A stretch of 64,000 nt of DNA from an uncultured Blautia sp. (GTDB taxonomy: Bacteria; Bacillota; Clostridia; Lachnospirales; Lachnospiraceae): contig UQJE01000002.1 in NCBI GenBank assembly GCA_900541345.1, positions 39,255 to 103,254 on the forward strand. The letters are read 5' to 3'. Below are positions 35,631 to 44,732 of this stretch, one piece after another. The position numbers and the translations under genes are program-made. Position 1 is the stretch's first letter; every line of letters begins with the position of its first letter. The notes below the pieces were generated by a model. It had not been told where the DNA came from. It ran no database searches and saw only the letters and a program-made list of their open reading frames with translations.

Positions 35631-37448
35631 TTAAAATAATACTGATTCTTCCTCAAACTGCTTGTAATAAAGAGTTTGGTAATATCCTTCCTGTGCAAGC
35701 AGTTCCTTATGTGTTCCTCTTTCTATAATCTTTCCATCCTTTACTACAAGAATCAAATCTGCATTTTTAATTGTAGAAAGTCTGTGTGCAATTACAAAGG
35801 AGGTATGACCTTTTAAAAGTGTCTCCGTTGCATTTTGTATCAACTGTTCCGTCACTGTATCAATGGAGGAGGTCGCCTCATCAAGCACGAAAATAGACGG
35901 GTCTGCAAGGATTGCTCTGGCAAAAGAAATCAGCTGTTTCTCTCCTGTGGAAAGTCTTCCGCCGCTTTCCCCCACATCACTGTCGTATCCCTTTTCCATC
36001 TTTTTTACAACCTCATCTGCGGACACACGTTCTGCCGCTTTCCTGATCTCCTCCTCTGTTGCGTCCAGTCTTCCGTAACGGATATTTTCTCTTACCGTAC
36101 CGGAAAACAAATGAGGATTTTGAAGAACATATCCAATCTGGCTGTGAAGCCATAGCTGTGAGCGTTCTCTGTAATCTGTTCCGTCTATTAAAATCCTTCC
36201 CTTTGTAGGCTCAAAAAATCTTCCAACCAGGTTTACAAGGGTTGATTTTCCAGCCCCCGTTTCCCCTACAATCGCTACATTTGTACCTGCCGGAATGTGA
36301 AGATTGAAATGCTCTAAAACGTATTCCTTTCCATCTGGATATCGAAAAGAAACATCTTCAAATGTAATATCTCCCTTGATTTTTTCCCAGTTTTCTTTCT
36401 TTGGATGAAAGTTGTCACCATACTTTTCTGTCACAGATTTCCCGTCTGTTACATCCGGTTTCTGCGACAGCAAATCTGTAATTCTCTCAATGTTTGCCTG
36501 ACAGGAAATCAAATCAGCAAGCAATCTTGCAAGCTGCTGGATCGGCTCAAAAATAACAACTGCATAAGAGATAAATACAGAAAGAACACCTAGCTGCATC
36601 ACATCATTTTCTACCATATATCCGCCTTTTGAAAGCACAAATGCAGATGCAACAGAACTACAGAAAAGAATCAGTGGAATATAGATTGCATTGAGCTTTG
36701 CAGCCCTGCTTCCCGCATGATTCATGCTTCCCGTAATCTTGAAAAATTCTTTTTCATTATTTTTTTCAATCACCATGCTTTTTGAAGTTTTTACACCTGT
36801 AATTCCTTCGTTATAGGCATTTGTAATCTGTGAGTTGATTTTTCTTACTTTCCGGTTCCACCTGAGAATTTTATTCTGAAAAAACACAGTAAGCACTGCA
36901 ATGCACGGTACTGTTAAAAGAAGGAAGAAAGCAAGTTTCGCATTAAGGAAAAACATGATTACAAATACACCTGCCACATAAATAAATGCCCAGAACATAT
37001 CTACAAGTCCCCATGCGATCATGCTGGCAATTTTCAAGGTATCGCTCATAACTCTCGCATGAATATACCCAACCGGTGTTGTATTATAGTAGGAAAAAGA
37101 AAGTGTCTGAAGATGCTCAAACTGCGCCCATTTTAAGTCCTTTCCTACGTTCATTTCAATCACAGTTGCCGCATGCACGGAAAAATATACGCTAAGTGCC
37201 TGAAGGACAATCGTCCCAACATATACCAGCGCAAAAATGCCGACTCCGTCCTTTGTGTCAGGTACAATGAAATTGTCGATTGCGTAACTCTGAAAAAGCG
37301 GCACTAAAATATCTACTCCTGCAAGCAGGATATTCAATCCCAGCGTAATGGCAAAATACTTTTTATACGGTTTGAAAAAAGGCAACATCTTTGCCCATGT
37401 ACGAAACTGAAATGGTTTGTTATACTCCTGTTCTTCATAAGCTGCCAT
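35631..37448 (-). CDS. ABC exporter half-transporter with the consensus ATP site (multidrug type)
   Basis: 605 aa: a six-helix membrane domain (about 25-330) and an ATPase domain. Walker A is GETGAGKST and Walker B with catalytic Glu is 'IFVLDEATSSID', but the signature is LSTGEKQ in place of LSGGQ. In a heterodimer this Walker pair would work with the partner's normal LSGGQ, giving the hydrolytic site. GAGGTGAGAG lies before the ATG. It overlaps the partner gene by 14 nt. The pair resembles LmrCD/BmrCD-type exporters; the substrate is unknown. Confidence 0.92.
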   Translation of the reverse strand: MAAYEEQEYNKPFQFRTWAKMLPFFKPYKKYFAITLGLNILLAGVDILVPLFQSYAIDNFIVPDTKDGVGIFALVYVGTIVLQALSVYFSVHAATVIEMNVGKDLKWAQFEHLQTLSFSYYNTTPVGYIHARVMSDTLKIASMIAWGLVDMFWAFIYVAGVFVIMFFLNAKLAFFLLLTVPCIAVLTVFFQNKILRWNRKVRKINSQITNAYNEGITGVKTSKSMVIEKNNEKEFFKITGSMNHAGSRAAKLNAIYIPLILFCSSVASAFVLSKGGYMVENDVMQLGVLSVFISYAVVIFEPIQQLARLLADLISCQANIERITDLLSQKPDVTDGKSVTEKYGDNFHPKKENWEKIKGDITFEDVSFRYPDGKEYVLEHFNLHIPAGTNVAIVGETGAGKSTLVNLVGRFFEPTKGRILIDGTDYRERSQLWLHSQIGYVLQNPHLFSGTVRENIRYGRLDATEEEIRKAAERVSADEVVKKMEKGYDSDVGESGGRLSTGEKQLISFARAILADPSIFVLDEATSSIDTVTEQLIQNATETLLKGHTSFVIAHRLSTIKNADLILVVKDGKIIERGTHKELLAQEGYYQTLYYKQFEEESVLF

Positions 37449-39213
37449 GTTTTTCTCTCACCTCGTTTCTATCATCATGGCTCATCTGAATCTCATATAT
37501 TTTTCTGTAAATTCCATTTTGAGCAATTAATTCACTATGCGTTCCCATCTCTTCTGCTCTTCCCTGCTTCAGCACCATAATCTCGTCTGCCGCCATCAAT
37601 GTAGTAATTCTATGAGAAATCAGGATCACGGTAGAGTCTTTCATATGTGTAGAAAGAGCTTTTCGTATAAGCGAGTCTGTCTCTGCGTCTACAGCAGATA
37701 AAGAATCGTCAAAAATAAGCACCGGCGCTTTCTGAAGGAGCATTCTCGCTATTGCAACCCTCTGTCTCTGTCCTCCGGAAAGGGTCACGCCCCTCTCTCC
37801 TACAAGCGTATCATATCCGTCCGGAAAGCTCATAATCGCATCGTCTACACATGCAATTTTCGCTGCACTTCTTATCTCCTCAAAGGTCGCATCCGGGTTT
37901 GAGGCCGCTATATTTTCCCTTATAGTTCTTGAGTAAAGAAATGGTTCCTGAAGCACCATCGCCACATTCTTTCGAAGAATTTCAAGAGGAATCTGACGAA
38001 TATCCTGCCCTCCAAGAGAAATTCTTCCCTCTCCTTCTTTCAGCTCATAAAATCGTGCCAAAAGCTGCGTAACCGTCGATTTTCCGCTTCCTGTTCCGCC
38101 TAAAATACCGAATACCTTTCCCTGTGGAATATGAAAACTTACGTCTGATAAAACCTTCTGTCCTTCTTCATAGCTAAAAGTCACGTTTGAAAAGGAAATA
38201 TCAAAATGAGAAAGTTTTTCTTCCTCCTGCTGTCCGTATGCTTCCTCCTCCGCTTTTATAATATAGTCCACACGTTCAAAAGAAACACCGGCTTTACTCA
38301 TATCTGAAAGAATACGTCCAAGACCTCGTACCGGCCAGACAAGGGCAGTATTATAAGATGCAAAAGCAATAAATTCTCCTACAGAAATATATCCGTTCAC
38401 TGCCTCCAGCGCCCCCACAACAATTACAGTAATAACCTGAAGTCCTGTGATCAGATCGCCTATTCCCCAGTAAAGCCCTGATAATGTTCCAAGACGTATC
38501 CAAAGCTTTGCGAAGGCATCATTCTTTTTCCGGAAACGCTCCATCTCATACTGTTCCCGTCCAAACGCCCGCACAACGCGGACTCCTGTTGCATTTTCCT
38601 GTACTACTGTAGATAATTCTCCTTCTGCCTCGTCTGCATCCGTAAATCTTCTGGCAATCAGTCGATAAAATATTGCCGAATACGCTACAATAACCGGAAC
38701 AAATAGAAGTACAATACCGGATAATTTTCTGTTCATAGACCACATCATGGCAAAGGAAACACCAATTAAAAACACGGTACGAAACACTTCCAAAAGCTGG
38801 GTGACGACAAAGTTTCTAATAACCTCCACATCAGAAGTACACCTCTGAATAATATCTCCTGTCTGGTTTTTATCATGCCATGCAGAAGGCAGTCTCTGCA
38901 CGTGGGCATACAGAGCATTTCTCATATTTTCTGCAAAATTTTCTCCTGCTCTCGCCGTAAAAAAACGGCTGAAAAACATAGATACTCCCGACAGCATTGC
39001 AACGCCTACAAGAACTCCCGCAATCACCCAAAGATGCTCTGACAGATACGGATACTTATCTCCATCCAGAACAGAATCAATAGTAAAACGAAATATCTGC
39101 GGCGTAAGAGAATTAAAAACAGTCGTAACAAAAGAAGCAATTACCGCCACTGCAAAATACCTTTTCGCTCCTTTAAAAAAACGAAAAGTAAGCTGTATTT
39201 TTCTGTTTTTCAT
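37435..39213 (-). CDS. ABC exporter half-transporter with the degenerate ATP site (multidrug type)
   Basis: 592 aa with six membrane helices and an ATPase domain. Walker A GGTGSGKST and signature LSGGQRQRVAIARML are normal. The residue after Walker B is Asp ('VLIFDDSLSAVD') where hydrolytic sites have Glu, which marks the non-hydrolysing site of heterodimeric exporters. AAGGAG lies 11 nt before the ATG. It is co-transcribed with the 605-aa partner. Upstream lie two stacked hairpins and then the FtsX-type permease gene on the same strand. Confidence 0.92.
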   Translation of the reverse strand: MKNRKIQLTFRFFKGAKRYFAVAVIASFVTTVFNSLTPQIFRFTIDSVLDGDKYPYLSEHLWVIAGVLVGVAMLSGVSMFFSRFFTARAGENFAENMRNALYAHVQRLPSAWHDKNQTGDIIQRCTSDVEVIRNFVVTQLLEVFRTVFLIGVSFAMMWSMNRKLSGIVLLFVPVIVAYSAIFYRLIARRFTDADEAEGELSTVVQENATGVRVVRAFGREQYEMERFRKKNDAFAKLWIRLGTLSGLYWGIGDLITGLQVITVIVVGALEAVNGYISVGEFIAFASYNTALVWPVRGLGRILSDMSKAGVSFERVDYIIKAEEEAYGQQEEEKLSHFDISFSNVTFSYEEGQKVLSDVSFHIPQGKVFGILGGTGSGKSTVTQLLARFYELKEGEGRISLGGQDIRQIPLEILRKNVAMVLQEPFLYSRTIRENIAASNPDATFEEIRSAAKIACVDDAIMSFPDGYDTLVGERGVTLSGGQRQRVAIARMLLQKAPVLIFDDSLSAVDAETDSLIRKALSTHMKDSTVILISHRITTLMAADEIMVLKQGRAEEMGTHSELIAQNGIYRKIYEIQMSHDDRNEVREKHGSL

Positions 39214-39231
39214 TCTTTTAAAAACTCCTTC

Positions 39232-39272
39232 CTGTAATATTACAGGAGCCCCTGTCCAAGGACAGCGGCTCC
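39232..39272 (-). promoter_or_regulatory. Two adjacent hairpins in front of the ABC exporter genes
   Basis: On the minus strand GGAGCC-G-CTGTCC / GGACAG-GG-GCTCC (39245-39272) is followed directly by the palindrome CTGTAATATTACAG (39232-39245) and then the AAGGAG ribosome site. No T run follows, so a simple terminator is unlikely. It may be a mRNA processing or translational control element. The spacer shows no clear promoter. Confidence 0.5.
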
Positions 39273-39307
39273 CGGTCTTTCTGTATTTTATTGTACCACA
39301 GGCATTT

Positions 39308-41398
39308 TTACATTACAATCTTCTCAGCCTTATTCATTGCATATTTATAAACTGCATATAAGACAATTCCTATTCCCAGCAGCATAACTGCCAAAATAGA
39401 AAGGCTTTTTGTTTCTAACCCGCTAATCCTTCCATCATTCATAAAGTTCATCACAAAAGCAAAGACAAATCCAAGAACACATCCGATGATTCCCGGATAC
39501 TGTACAATGCGGGCAATTTGTTTTTTCAGGACTTTTCTCTTATAAGCTTCGTCAGCCCCAAGATTTGTAAGGCTTTCAAAAAGCCCCTTATTATCTGTTG
39601 CAATCGAAATACTTTTCACATATGCCATTACACTGACTGCAGCCAGAGATATAATAAATATGTAAAGGCTTAACATTACATATACACTGATAAGCTGCAT
39701 TCTGTCCTGCGAAGTAATGATGTTAAACTGAGGCGCATATTTCCAGTCATCGAGAAGCATATTGTTATCCATAGTCATGTTGATTTTATCCCCGTAACCA
39801 TACTCTTCTCCGGCCTCATCCGCCATTTTCTGCGCCCATATATTCCAGTAACCCATGTGATTGGAAATGTCTGTAGCTCGTTCTACATACTGGGCAAGCA
39901 GGTCTTTTGCAAAATCATAGGACTCTTTTACATTGATCGCATTAAAAGAAATGATATTCTCTTTATACATATCCTGTATGCCTTTTGTCATAATCTGATA
40001 CTCCTCATCACACACAACATATGCAAATGGTTCGCTGACAGCTGCCAGAACATCGCTTTCCACACTTCCTCCGTAAGTGAGCGGATATGTTTTTCCCGTA
40101 TCTGGATTCATTACCTCTTTAAGACCGTCCTCATAATCGAAAAATCCTGCATAATCGTTTTTGGTAACCGTCTGGTATGTACCTGGTTGTACATTCATTT
40201 CCTGCCTAGAAAGCTTTTCAAAATCACTTTCTGAAACAAAAAGAGATGTCATTTCTTTATCTCTGTAAACCTCAATATATCTGTTTCCGCTCTCGTCAAA
40301 ATCCTTTGCATTATAGGAAACTACAAGATTTGTTGCCACATTCTCTGTAAAATCTGTCACTTCAATTCCATAAGAAGAAGCGGTATCATAAATCTCCTCT
40401 TTTCCAATCTGATTTTCAGAAACAGGATAGTGAAGAGAAAAATCTTTGCCGCTTTCTGTATCTGCTGCACCGCCTGAAATCACATACTGCATTCCGTAAA
40501 AAGCAGAAAAACCACACACAAAAATAAGAAGCGTCATTACACACATATTCTTTGTCGTCGCTTTTGCAGTAAAGCGCATAAGACTGATAGAAATAAGATT
40601 TCCATAATATTTTTTCCTGTTTTTCTTTGCTCTGCTCTGCGCCACTGCAGACAAAAGAATAAAATAAATTCCAACAAGAGCCAGAAGATAAAAAAGATTT
40701 CCAATTCCAGAAAGACTAATTCCCCATACTCTTGCTGCAATCTGCGGAAGACCTGCTCCCAACAAAATCCCAATAACAGTTAGAGCTACACCCACAGGAA
40801 ACGTCCAGCCTTTAATCTCTTTTACCATCTCCGTTTTCTGCTGCGTACGGAGAATCTCCATAATATCGGAACGGTTAATAAATCTTCTTCCTGCAATACC
40901 GAGAACGCAGGCAAGAATACAGGAAAAAAGAATTCCCGGCAAAAATCCTACTGCTCCGAACCGGTAAGTCATCTGCTCGTTTGAAATAATAAACAGCTCA
41001 AACAACTTCCAGATTAAAAAAGAAACGGGAATGGAAAGCAGAAGTCCCAAAAAAGAAGCCAGCGCTGTGACAACAGAAAGTTCTTTAAAAAGAAGCTTTT
41101 TCAACTGTCTTTTCTCTGTTCCAAGAGCCATTAAAATCCCGTACTCTCTCGCCTTAAACCGAAAGAAAAGTCCGGAAGCATACACAGTAAACACAAAACA
41201 TCCCACTGCCGTCACCCCAAGAAGGAGATTTGCCATTTTCCTTGTATCTCCTCCGTCAGGAAGAAATTCCTGAACAGTAGGTCCGAAATACATAAGGGAA
41301 AAAGAAGTTACGAGAAGAACCGACAAAAACACGCAGAAGCTTAATAAATAATACTGTCCTTTTGTGTTTTTTCGAAGTTTTTTATAAATCTTATTCAT
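39308..41398 (-). CDS. FtsX-type ABC permease, BceB-like (antimicrobial peptide transporter type)
   Basis: 696 aa from the ATG at 41398 (GAGGAGATGAGG upstream). Four helices at the N-terminal end, more in the middle, a large soluble region between about residues 320 and 555, then a final group of three helices. This is the 10-helix BceB/VraG layout with a big external sensor domain. The second half starts 'VYVMLSLYIFIISLAAVSVM'. These transporters remove or sense cell-wall-active peptides. The start overlaps the end of the ATPase gene by 8 nt. The substrate is unknown. Confidence 0.85.
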   Translation of the reverse strand: MNKIYKKLRKNTKGQYYLLSFCVFLSVLLVTSFSLMYFGPTVQEFLPDGGDTRKMANLLLGVTAVGCFVFTVYASGLFFRFKAREYGILMALGTEKRQLKKLLFKELSVVTALASFLGLLLSIPVSFLIWKLFELFIISNEQMTYRFGAVGFLPGILFSCILACVLGIAGRRFINRSDIMEILRTQQKTEMVKEIKGWTFPVGVALTVIGILLGAGLPQIAARVWGISLSGIGNLFYLLALVGIYFILLSAVAQSRAKKNRKKYYGNLISISLMRFTAKATTKNMCVMTLLIFVCGFSAFYGMQYVISGGAADTESGKDFSLHYPVSENQIGKEEIYDTASSYGIEVTDFTENVATNLVVSYNAKDFDESGNRYIEVYRDKEMTSLFVSESDFEKLSRQEMNVQPGTYQTVTKNDYAGFFDYEDGLKEVMNPDTGKTYPLTYGGSVESDVLAAVSEPFAYVVCDEEYQIMTKGIQDMYKENIISFNAINVKESYDFAKDLLAQYVERATDISNHMGYWNIWAQKMADEAGEEYGYGDKINMTMDNNMLLDDWKYAPQFNIITSQDRMQLISVYVMLSLYIFIISLAAVSVMAYVKSISIATDNKGLFESLTNLGADEAYKRKVLKKQIARIVQYPGIIGCVLGFVFAFVMNFMNDGRISGLETKSLSILAVMLLGIGIVLYAVYKYAMNKAEKIVM

Positions 41399-42143
41399 TG
41401 TCCTCATCTCCTCCAAGCTCTCTTAAAATATTAAGAAGCTCATCCATAAACTCTCGCCGTGTTCCCGTTCTTTTTATTTCCTGATGAATCGTTCCGTCTT
41501 TTAAAACAATAACTCTGTCACAGAAAGAGGCTGCAAAGCTGTCATGTGTCACCATAAAAATAGTTGCTCCTATCTGTTCCTTTGCCTGGAGAAAAGCATC
41601 AATTACTGCCTTGCAGGATTTACTGTCAAGGTTTCCTGTAGGCTCATCCGCCAGAATTATGTATGGATTATTCATAATCGCTCTTGCAACGGCTGTCCTC
41701 TGTTTTTCGCCTCCCGAAATCTCTGCCGGATACTTGTCCATAATCTTTTTAATTCCAAAAAGGCTGCACAATTTTTCTGATTTCGCCTCCATCTGTGCAA
41801 TGGGTTTATTTGCAATAATCTGCGGAAGACATATATTCTCTCTGACAGTAAGACCATCAAGAAGCATAAAATCCTGAAATACAAAACCCAGCTTCTCATT
41901 TCTTACATGTGCAAGCCGCCGCTCATCTAAACTGGAAATATCCATATCTCCCAGGTGAATTTTCCCGCTGTCATGAGGGATAAAACAGGAAATACAATTC
42001 AAAAGCGTTGTTTTTCCAGAGCCTGACGGTCCCATTACTCCTACAAATTCTCCTTTTTTTACGTGAAGAGATACGTCTTTTAATACCGGATATGTATTTA
42101 CACCATTTGTATAACTTTTGTTCAGCTTTTCTACTTTTAACAT
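41391..42143 (-). CDS. ABC transporter ATPase, BceA/LolD-like
   Basis: 250 aa from the ATG at 42143 with GGGAGG upstream; a longer frame to 42287 runs through the promoter region. Walker A GPSGSGKTT, signature 'ISGGEKQRTAVARAIM', Walker B 'YIILADEPTGNLD' and the switch His in 'FMVTHDSFAAS' are all present. It pairs with the FtsX-type permease encoded immediately downstream. It is divergent from the LytTR/GHKL two-component genes, which probably control it. Confidence 0.92.
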   Translation of the reverse strand: MLKVEKLNKSYTNGVNTYPVLKDVSLHVKKGEFVGVMGPSGSGKTTLLNCISCFIPHDSGKIHLGDMDISSLDERRLAHVRNEKLGFVFQDFMLLDGLTVRENICLPQIIANKPIAQMEAKSEKLCSLFGIKKIMDKYPAEISGGEKQRTAVARAIMNNPYIILADEPTGNLDSKSCKAVIDAFLQAKEQIGATIFMVTHDSFAASFCDRVIVLKDGTIHQEIKRTGTRREFMDELLNILRELGGDEDNE

Positions 42144-42232
42144 GCTGCATCCTCCCTTGTTATCTGTTAAGTTTATTATAAAAAAACCGGGGAGCTTTTT
42201 CTCTTCTGAAAATGTTATTTTTGACATGGATT

Positions 42233-42304
42233 TTGTAAAGTTTGTATGGTATATTGTTATAATGTCAGGGCAGAATTGTGGGAGCACGAAGTGCGGAACA
42301 ATTC
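42233..42304 (+). promoter_or_regulatory. Possible promoter and leader hairpin of the two-component genes
   Basis: A perfect -10 TATAAT lies at 42258-42263, with TTGTAA (42233-42238) at a long 19-bp spacing. Just downstream a two-tier dyad GAATTGT (42273-42279) / ACAATTC (42298-42304) encloses GCAC / GTGC (42284-42287 / 42291-42294). The hairpin would lie at the 5' end of the mRNA. Confidence 0.4.
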
Positions 42305-42359
42305 GTCAGGCATCTTTTGCACCACATCTTAATATCGAAACTTACCAGGGAGTTTTACC

Positions 42360-43061
42360 ATGAAAATAGCAATCTGTGATGACGACAAAAAACTTCGTAA
42401 AGACCTGCGTCATTTAATTGAAGTCCAGCTTGACCTTATGGCACTTGCATATGAAATAGAAGAATATGAATCAGGAAATTCTCTTCTTGAACACATCGGC
42501 AAAAAAGAACCGGATATTCTCTTTCTTGATATTGAAATGCCGGGAATCGGAGGAATGGATACAGCAAAAGCCCTCCGAAATCTTGAAAAAAAGATGCTTA
42601 TTATCTTTATTACTGCATATCCAGACTATGTTTTTCAGGGATATGAGGTACACGCCTTCCACTATATTTTAAAACCCTATGAAAAGAACAAATTAAAAGA
42701 AGTGCTGGAAAACGCTGTAAAAGAACTTGCTTCTCAGGGGGAACAATTCTATATTGTACAGCAAAAATCCGGAACACTCCGGCTCAGTATTCGGGAAATT
42801 TCTTATTTTAAAAGCGACAGACGAAATGTATTTGCCGTACAAAAAAATGGAGAACAAGTTTCGTTTTATGAAAAGCTGGACGAAGTAGAATCGAAACTTC
42901 CGGATTTTTTCCAGCGAATTCACAACCGTTATCTTGTAAATATGAACTGCATTTCCAAAGTAGAAGGTTCTTCCTGTGTCTGCAGCGGTGAAGAACTTCC
43001 TGTAAGCCGTGCCTACAAACAGCCCCTTGCAGTAGCCTTTGCAAAAACAATGTTAAACTGA
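42360..43061 (+). CDS. LytTR-family response regulator
   Basis: 233 aa. Residues 1-120 are a receiver domain with the acidic pocket 'ICDDD' and phosphorylation site Asp57 in 'ILFLDIEMPG', the switch Thr in 'IIFITAYPDY' and Lys in 'YILKPYEKN'. Residues about 135-233 are a LytTR DNA-binding domain ('FFQRIHNRYLVNMNCISKVE', 'LPVSRAYKQPLA'). AgrA/VirR-type regulators have this layout. It forms an operon with the sensor kinase, 11 nt downstream. Confidence 0.93.
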   Translation: MKIAICDDDKKLRKDLRHLIEVQLDLMALAYEIEEYESGNSLLEHIGKKEPDILFLDIEMPGIGGMDTAKALRNLEKKMLIIFITAYPDYVFQGYEVHAFHYILKPYEKNKLKEVLENAVKELASQGEQFYIVQQKSGTLRLSIREISYFKSDRRNVFAVQKNGEQVSFYEKLDEVESKLPDFFQRIHNRYLVNMNCISKVEGSSCVCSGEELPVSRAYKQPLAVAFAKTMLN

Positions 43062-43072
43062 GGAGCATCATT

Positions 43073-44362
43073 ATGAATTCATCTGTTCTCATTTTTATAA
43101 TTTACAGACTGGCAAATATTCTGGAATTTATCACCGGATATTTCTTTATGAAATGTATGGACTGTACTATGAAAAGACGAAAAGGGAAGCTTCCTTTTCT
43201 CCTTGGACTGCTTCTTTACACCATAGTTTCTACCCTTGTCGTGTTCCCCAAAGACATGACAAATATTTCCTTTGCCCTGCTCTTATTCGCTCTGGCAAAC
43301 TTCACGCTTTATAAGGGGAAATGGCTTGTAAAACTTTCCATGATTCTTATTTTTCTGCCGATTGCTGCTTCCGTCAATCTTCTGCATATAGACATCGGCG
43401 GACATATTTTCATGCAGTTTTTTACCGAGGAGGACTTGTTAGCAAACTCCGTCATGTCCTTTGTTGGTTTTATCGTTATTCCTGTTTTCTGGATTATTTT
43501 TTATCGTTTTTTCAATTCTTCACTAAAAAAAATTCAGAATATATTTACAGACAAAGCATGGACTATTGTGGATGTCATCAGCCTTGCTTCTTTTTCAGCG
43601 CTGTTTAGCTGTATTTACCTTGCACCGGAACATAAAACCTATTTTATCTGGCCCTGCATTCTTGCCTGTCTGATTACAAATATCGGAAGTGTACGTCTTG
43701 CCGCCTACCTTGCAGACGGACTTCATGCAGATTTGGAGCGAAAAAACCTTCAGCTTCAGAAAAATTATTATGAAGAACTGGAAAACAACCAGAATCAAAT
43801 CCGTAAATTCCGGCACGATATGAATAATCACCTTTCTGTTGTGGGAAATCTTCTCGATAAAGGAAACCTTACGGAAGCAAAAGAATACTTTAGCAGCATT
43901 TCCGGCTATATGCAGGCCTCCAACAGGCGTTTCTGCCAGAACAGCGTAGTAAATGCCGTAATAAATGCAAAATATCAGATGATGACAAGCGCCTCCATTG
44001 ATTCTTTTCTCAATATTGATATTGACAAAATGATGTTTATTGATGATGTAAGCCTCTGTACTATTTTTGCTAACACCCTGGATAATGCTATTGAAGCCTG
44101 CCGGAAAATAGATGATATTTCTAAACGAAAACTGGAACTGAAATGCCGCTACACAGAAAACGGGTATTTTAGCTTTGAGCTTACCAACAGCAAAATAAAC
44201 GAAATCTCTGAGAAAAAGGGGCGCTTTCTCTCCGATAAAGAAGACAAAAACGCCCACGGAATCGGTATTTCCTCTGTAAAAGAAATTGTAGATAAATACG
44301 ATGGAACACTTGATATTTCCTATGATAAAGAATGGTTTAAGGTTGTGATTTTAATTGGGTAA
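43073..44362 (+). CDS. GHKL sensor histidine kinase (AgrC-like)
   Basis: 429 aa. About six to seven membrane helices fill residues 1-212 with no large external loop, as in AgrC-type peptide sensors. A short coiled linker follows, then 'IRKFRHDMNNHLSVVGNL' with phospho-accepting His248. The GHKL ATPase has the N box 'NTLDNAIEACRK' and G box 'HGIGISSVKEIVDKY'. AGGAG precedes the ATG. It should phosphorylate the LytTR regulator encoded upstream. No signal peptide precursor gene was found next to it, so the stimulus is open. Confidence 0.9.
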   Translation: MNSSVLIFIIYRLANILEFITGYFFMKCMDCTMKRRKGKLPFLLGLLLYTIVSTLVVFPKDMTNISFALLLFALANFTLYKGKWLVKLSMILIFLPIAASVNLLHIDIGGHIFMQFFTEEDLLANSVMSFVGFIVIPVFWIIFYRFFNSSLKKIQNIFTDKAWTIVDVISLASFSALFSCIYLAPEHKTYFIWPCILACLITNIGSVRLAAYLADGLHADLERKNLQLQKNYYEELENNQNQIRKFRHDMNNHLSVVGNLLDKGNLTEAKEYFSSISGYMQASNRRFCQNSVVNAVINAKYQMMTSASIDSFLNIDIDKMMFIDDVSLCTIFANTLDNAIEACRKIDDISKRKLELKCRYTENGYFSFELTNSKINEISEKKGRFLSDKEDKNAHGIGISSVKEIVDKYDGTLDISYDKEWFKVVILIG

Positions 44363-44558
44363 GAATGCTCTCGTCATCTCATATGAATGCCTATGGTAAG
44401 GAAATATCTTTATAAGCGTATATTCCACCATACTTTCCGCGTTTTACGTATAATCCTGTTGCATTTGTTTTATGAATTCACTCAGAAACATTTGGAGTAA
44501 ATGTCAATAATCCTGCCTGCTTTTTAAAGGTTTCAGATTCGAACACTTTAAATTCTAC

Positions 44559-44592
44559 TCCTGTATACTCCCCCTCACACAACGCCCCCGAG
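44559..44592. repeat. Left copy of an imperfect direct repeat flanking the HipA-like module
   Basis: The core GTATACTCCCCCTCACAC followed by AACGCCCCC matches the right copy at 46358-46395 with one substitution and one 2-nt gap over about 29 bp. The two copies bracket the HipA-like kinase and its partner gene. Confidence 0.75.
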
Positions 44593-44606
44593 GATGTCAA
44601 GTCATT

Positions 44607-44632
44607 ACCACAAAAAATATGTGGCTTTTTTT
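44607..44632 (+). terminator. Terminator after the two-component genes
   Basis: A short stem CCACA / TGTGG (44608-44612 / 44620-44624) is followed by CTTTTTTT. It lies about 245 nt past the kinase stop. Confidence 0.5.
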
Positions 44633-44732
44633 CCATGAAAATGGCTTAAAACCGCATGTTTCTGTATAGAGGATGTTATATTATTGTTACAAGATGGGTG
44701 GGGAGGATGTTATGTCAGTGTCACGTCACTCA

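Larger units (their letters stand above)
44478..44636 (-). pseudogene. 52-codon frame, probably a gene remnant
   Basis: The frame starts MEKKPHIFCGNDLTSS and ends 'LLTFTPNVSE'. It has no good ribosome site, and an in-frame stop lies three codons upstream. Its middle (GALCEGEYTGVEF) comes from the segment that matches the end of the subtilase gene (GALCVRE...). I read it as the tail of a lost second gene. A real small protein cannot be excluded. Confidence 0.3.
44363..44732. other. Intergenic region with a terminator, a small minus-strand frame and a subtilase-like repeat
   Basis: 370 bp between the sensor kinase and the HipA-like gene. It contains a plus-strand terminator (44607-44632), a 52-codon minus-strand frame (44478-44636) and a short sequence matching the 3' end of the subtilase gene (44559-44592). 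Stretch 44363-44477 shows no clear feature. Confidence 0.6.

Noticed and set aside
39245..39272. Terminator of the FtsX-type permease gene
   Set aside because: The hairpin is strong but is followed by TGTAATATTACAG, not a T run, and then directly by a ribosome site.
42144..42287. Longer start for the BceA-like ATPase
   Set aside because: The extra 48 codons cross the divergent promoter region. GGGAGG supports the ATG at 42143.
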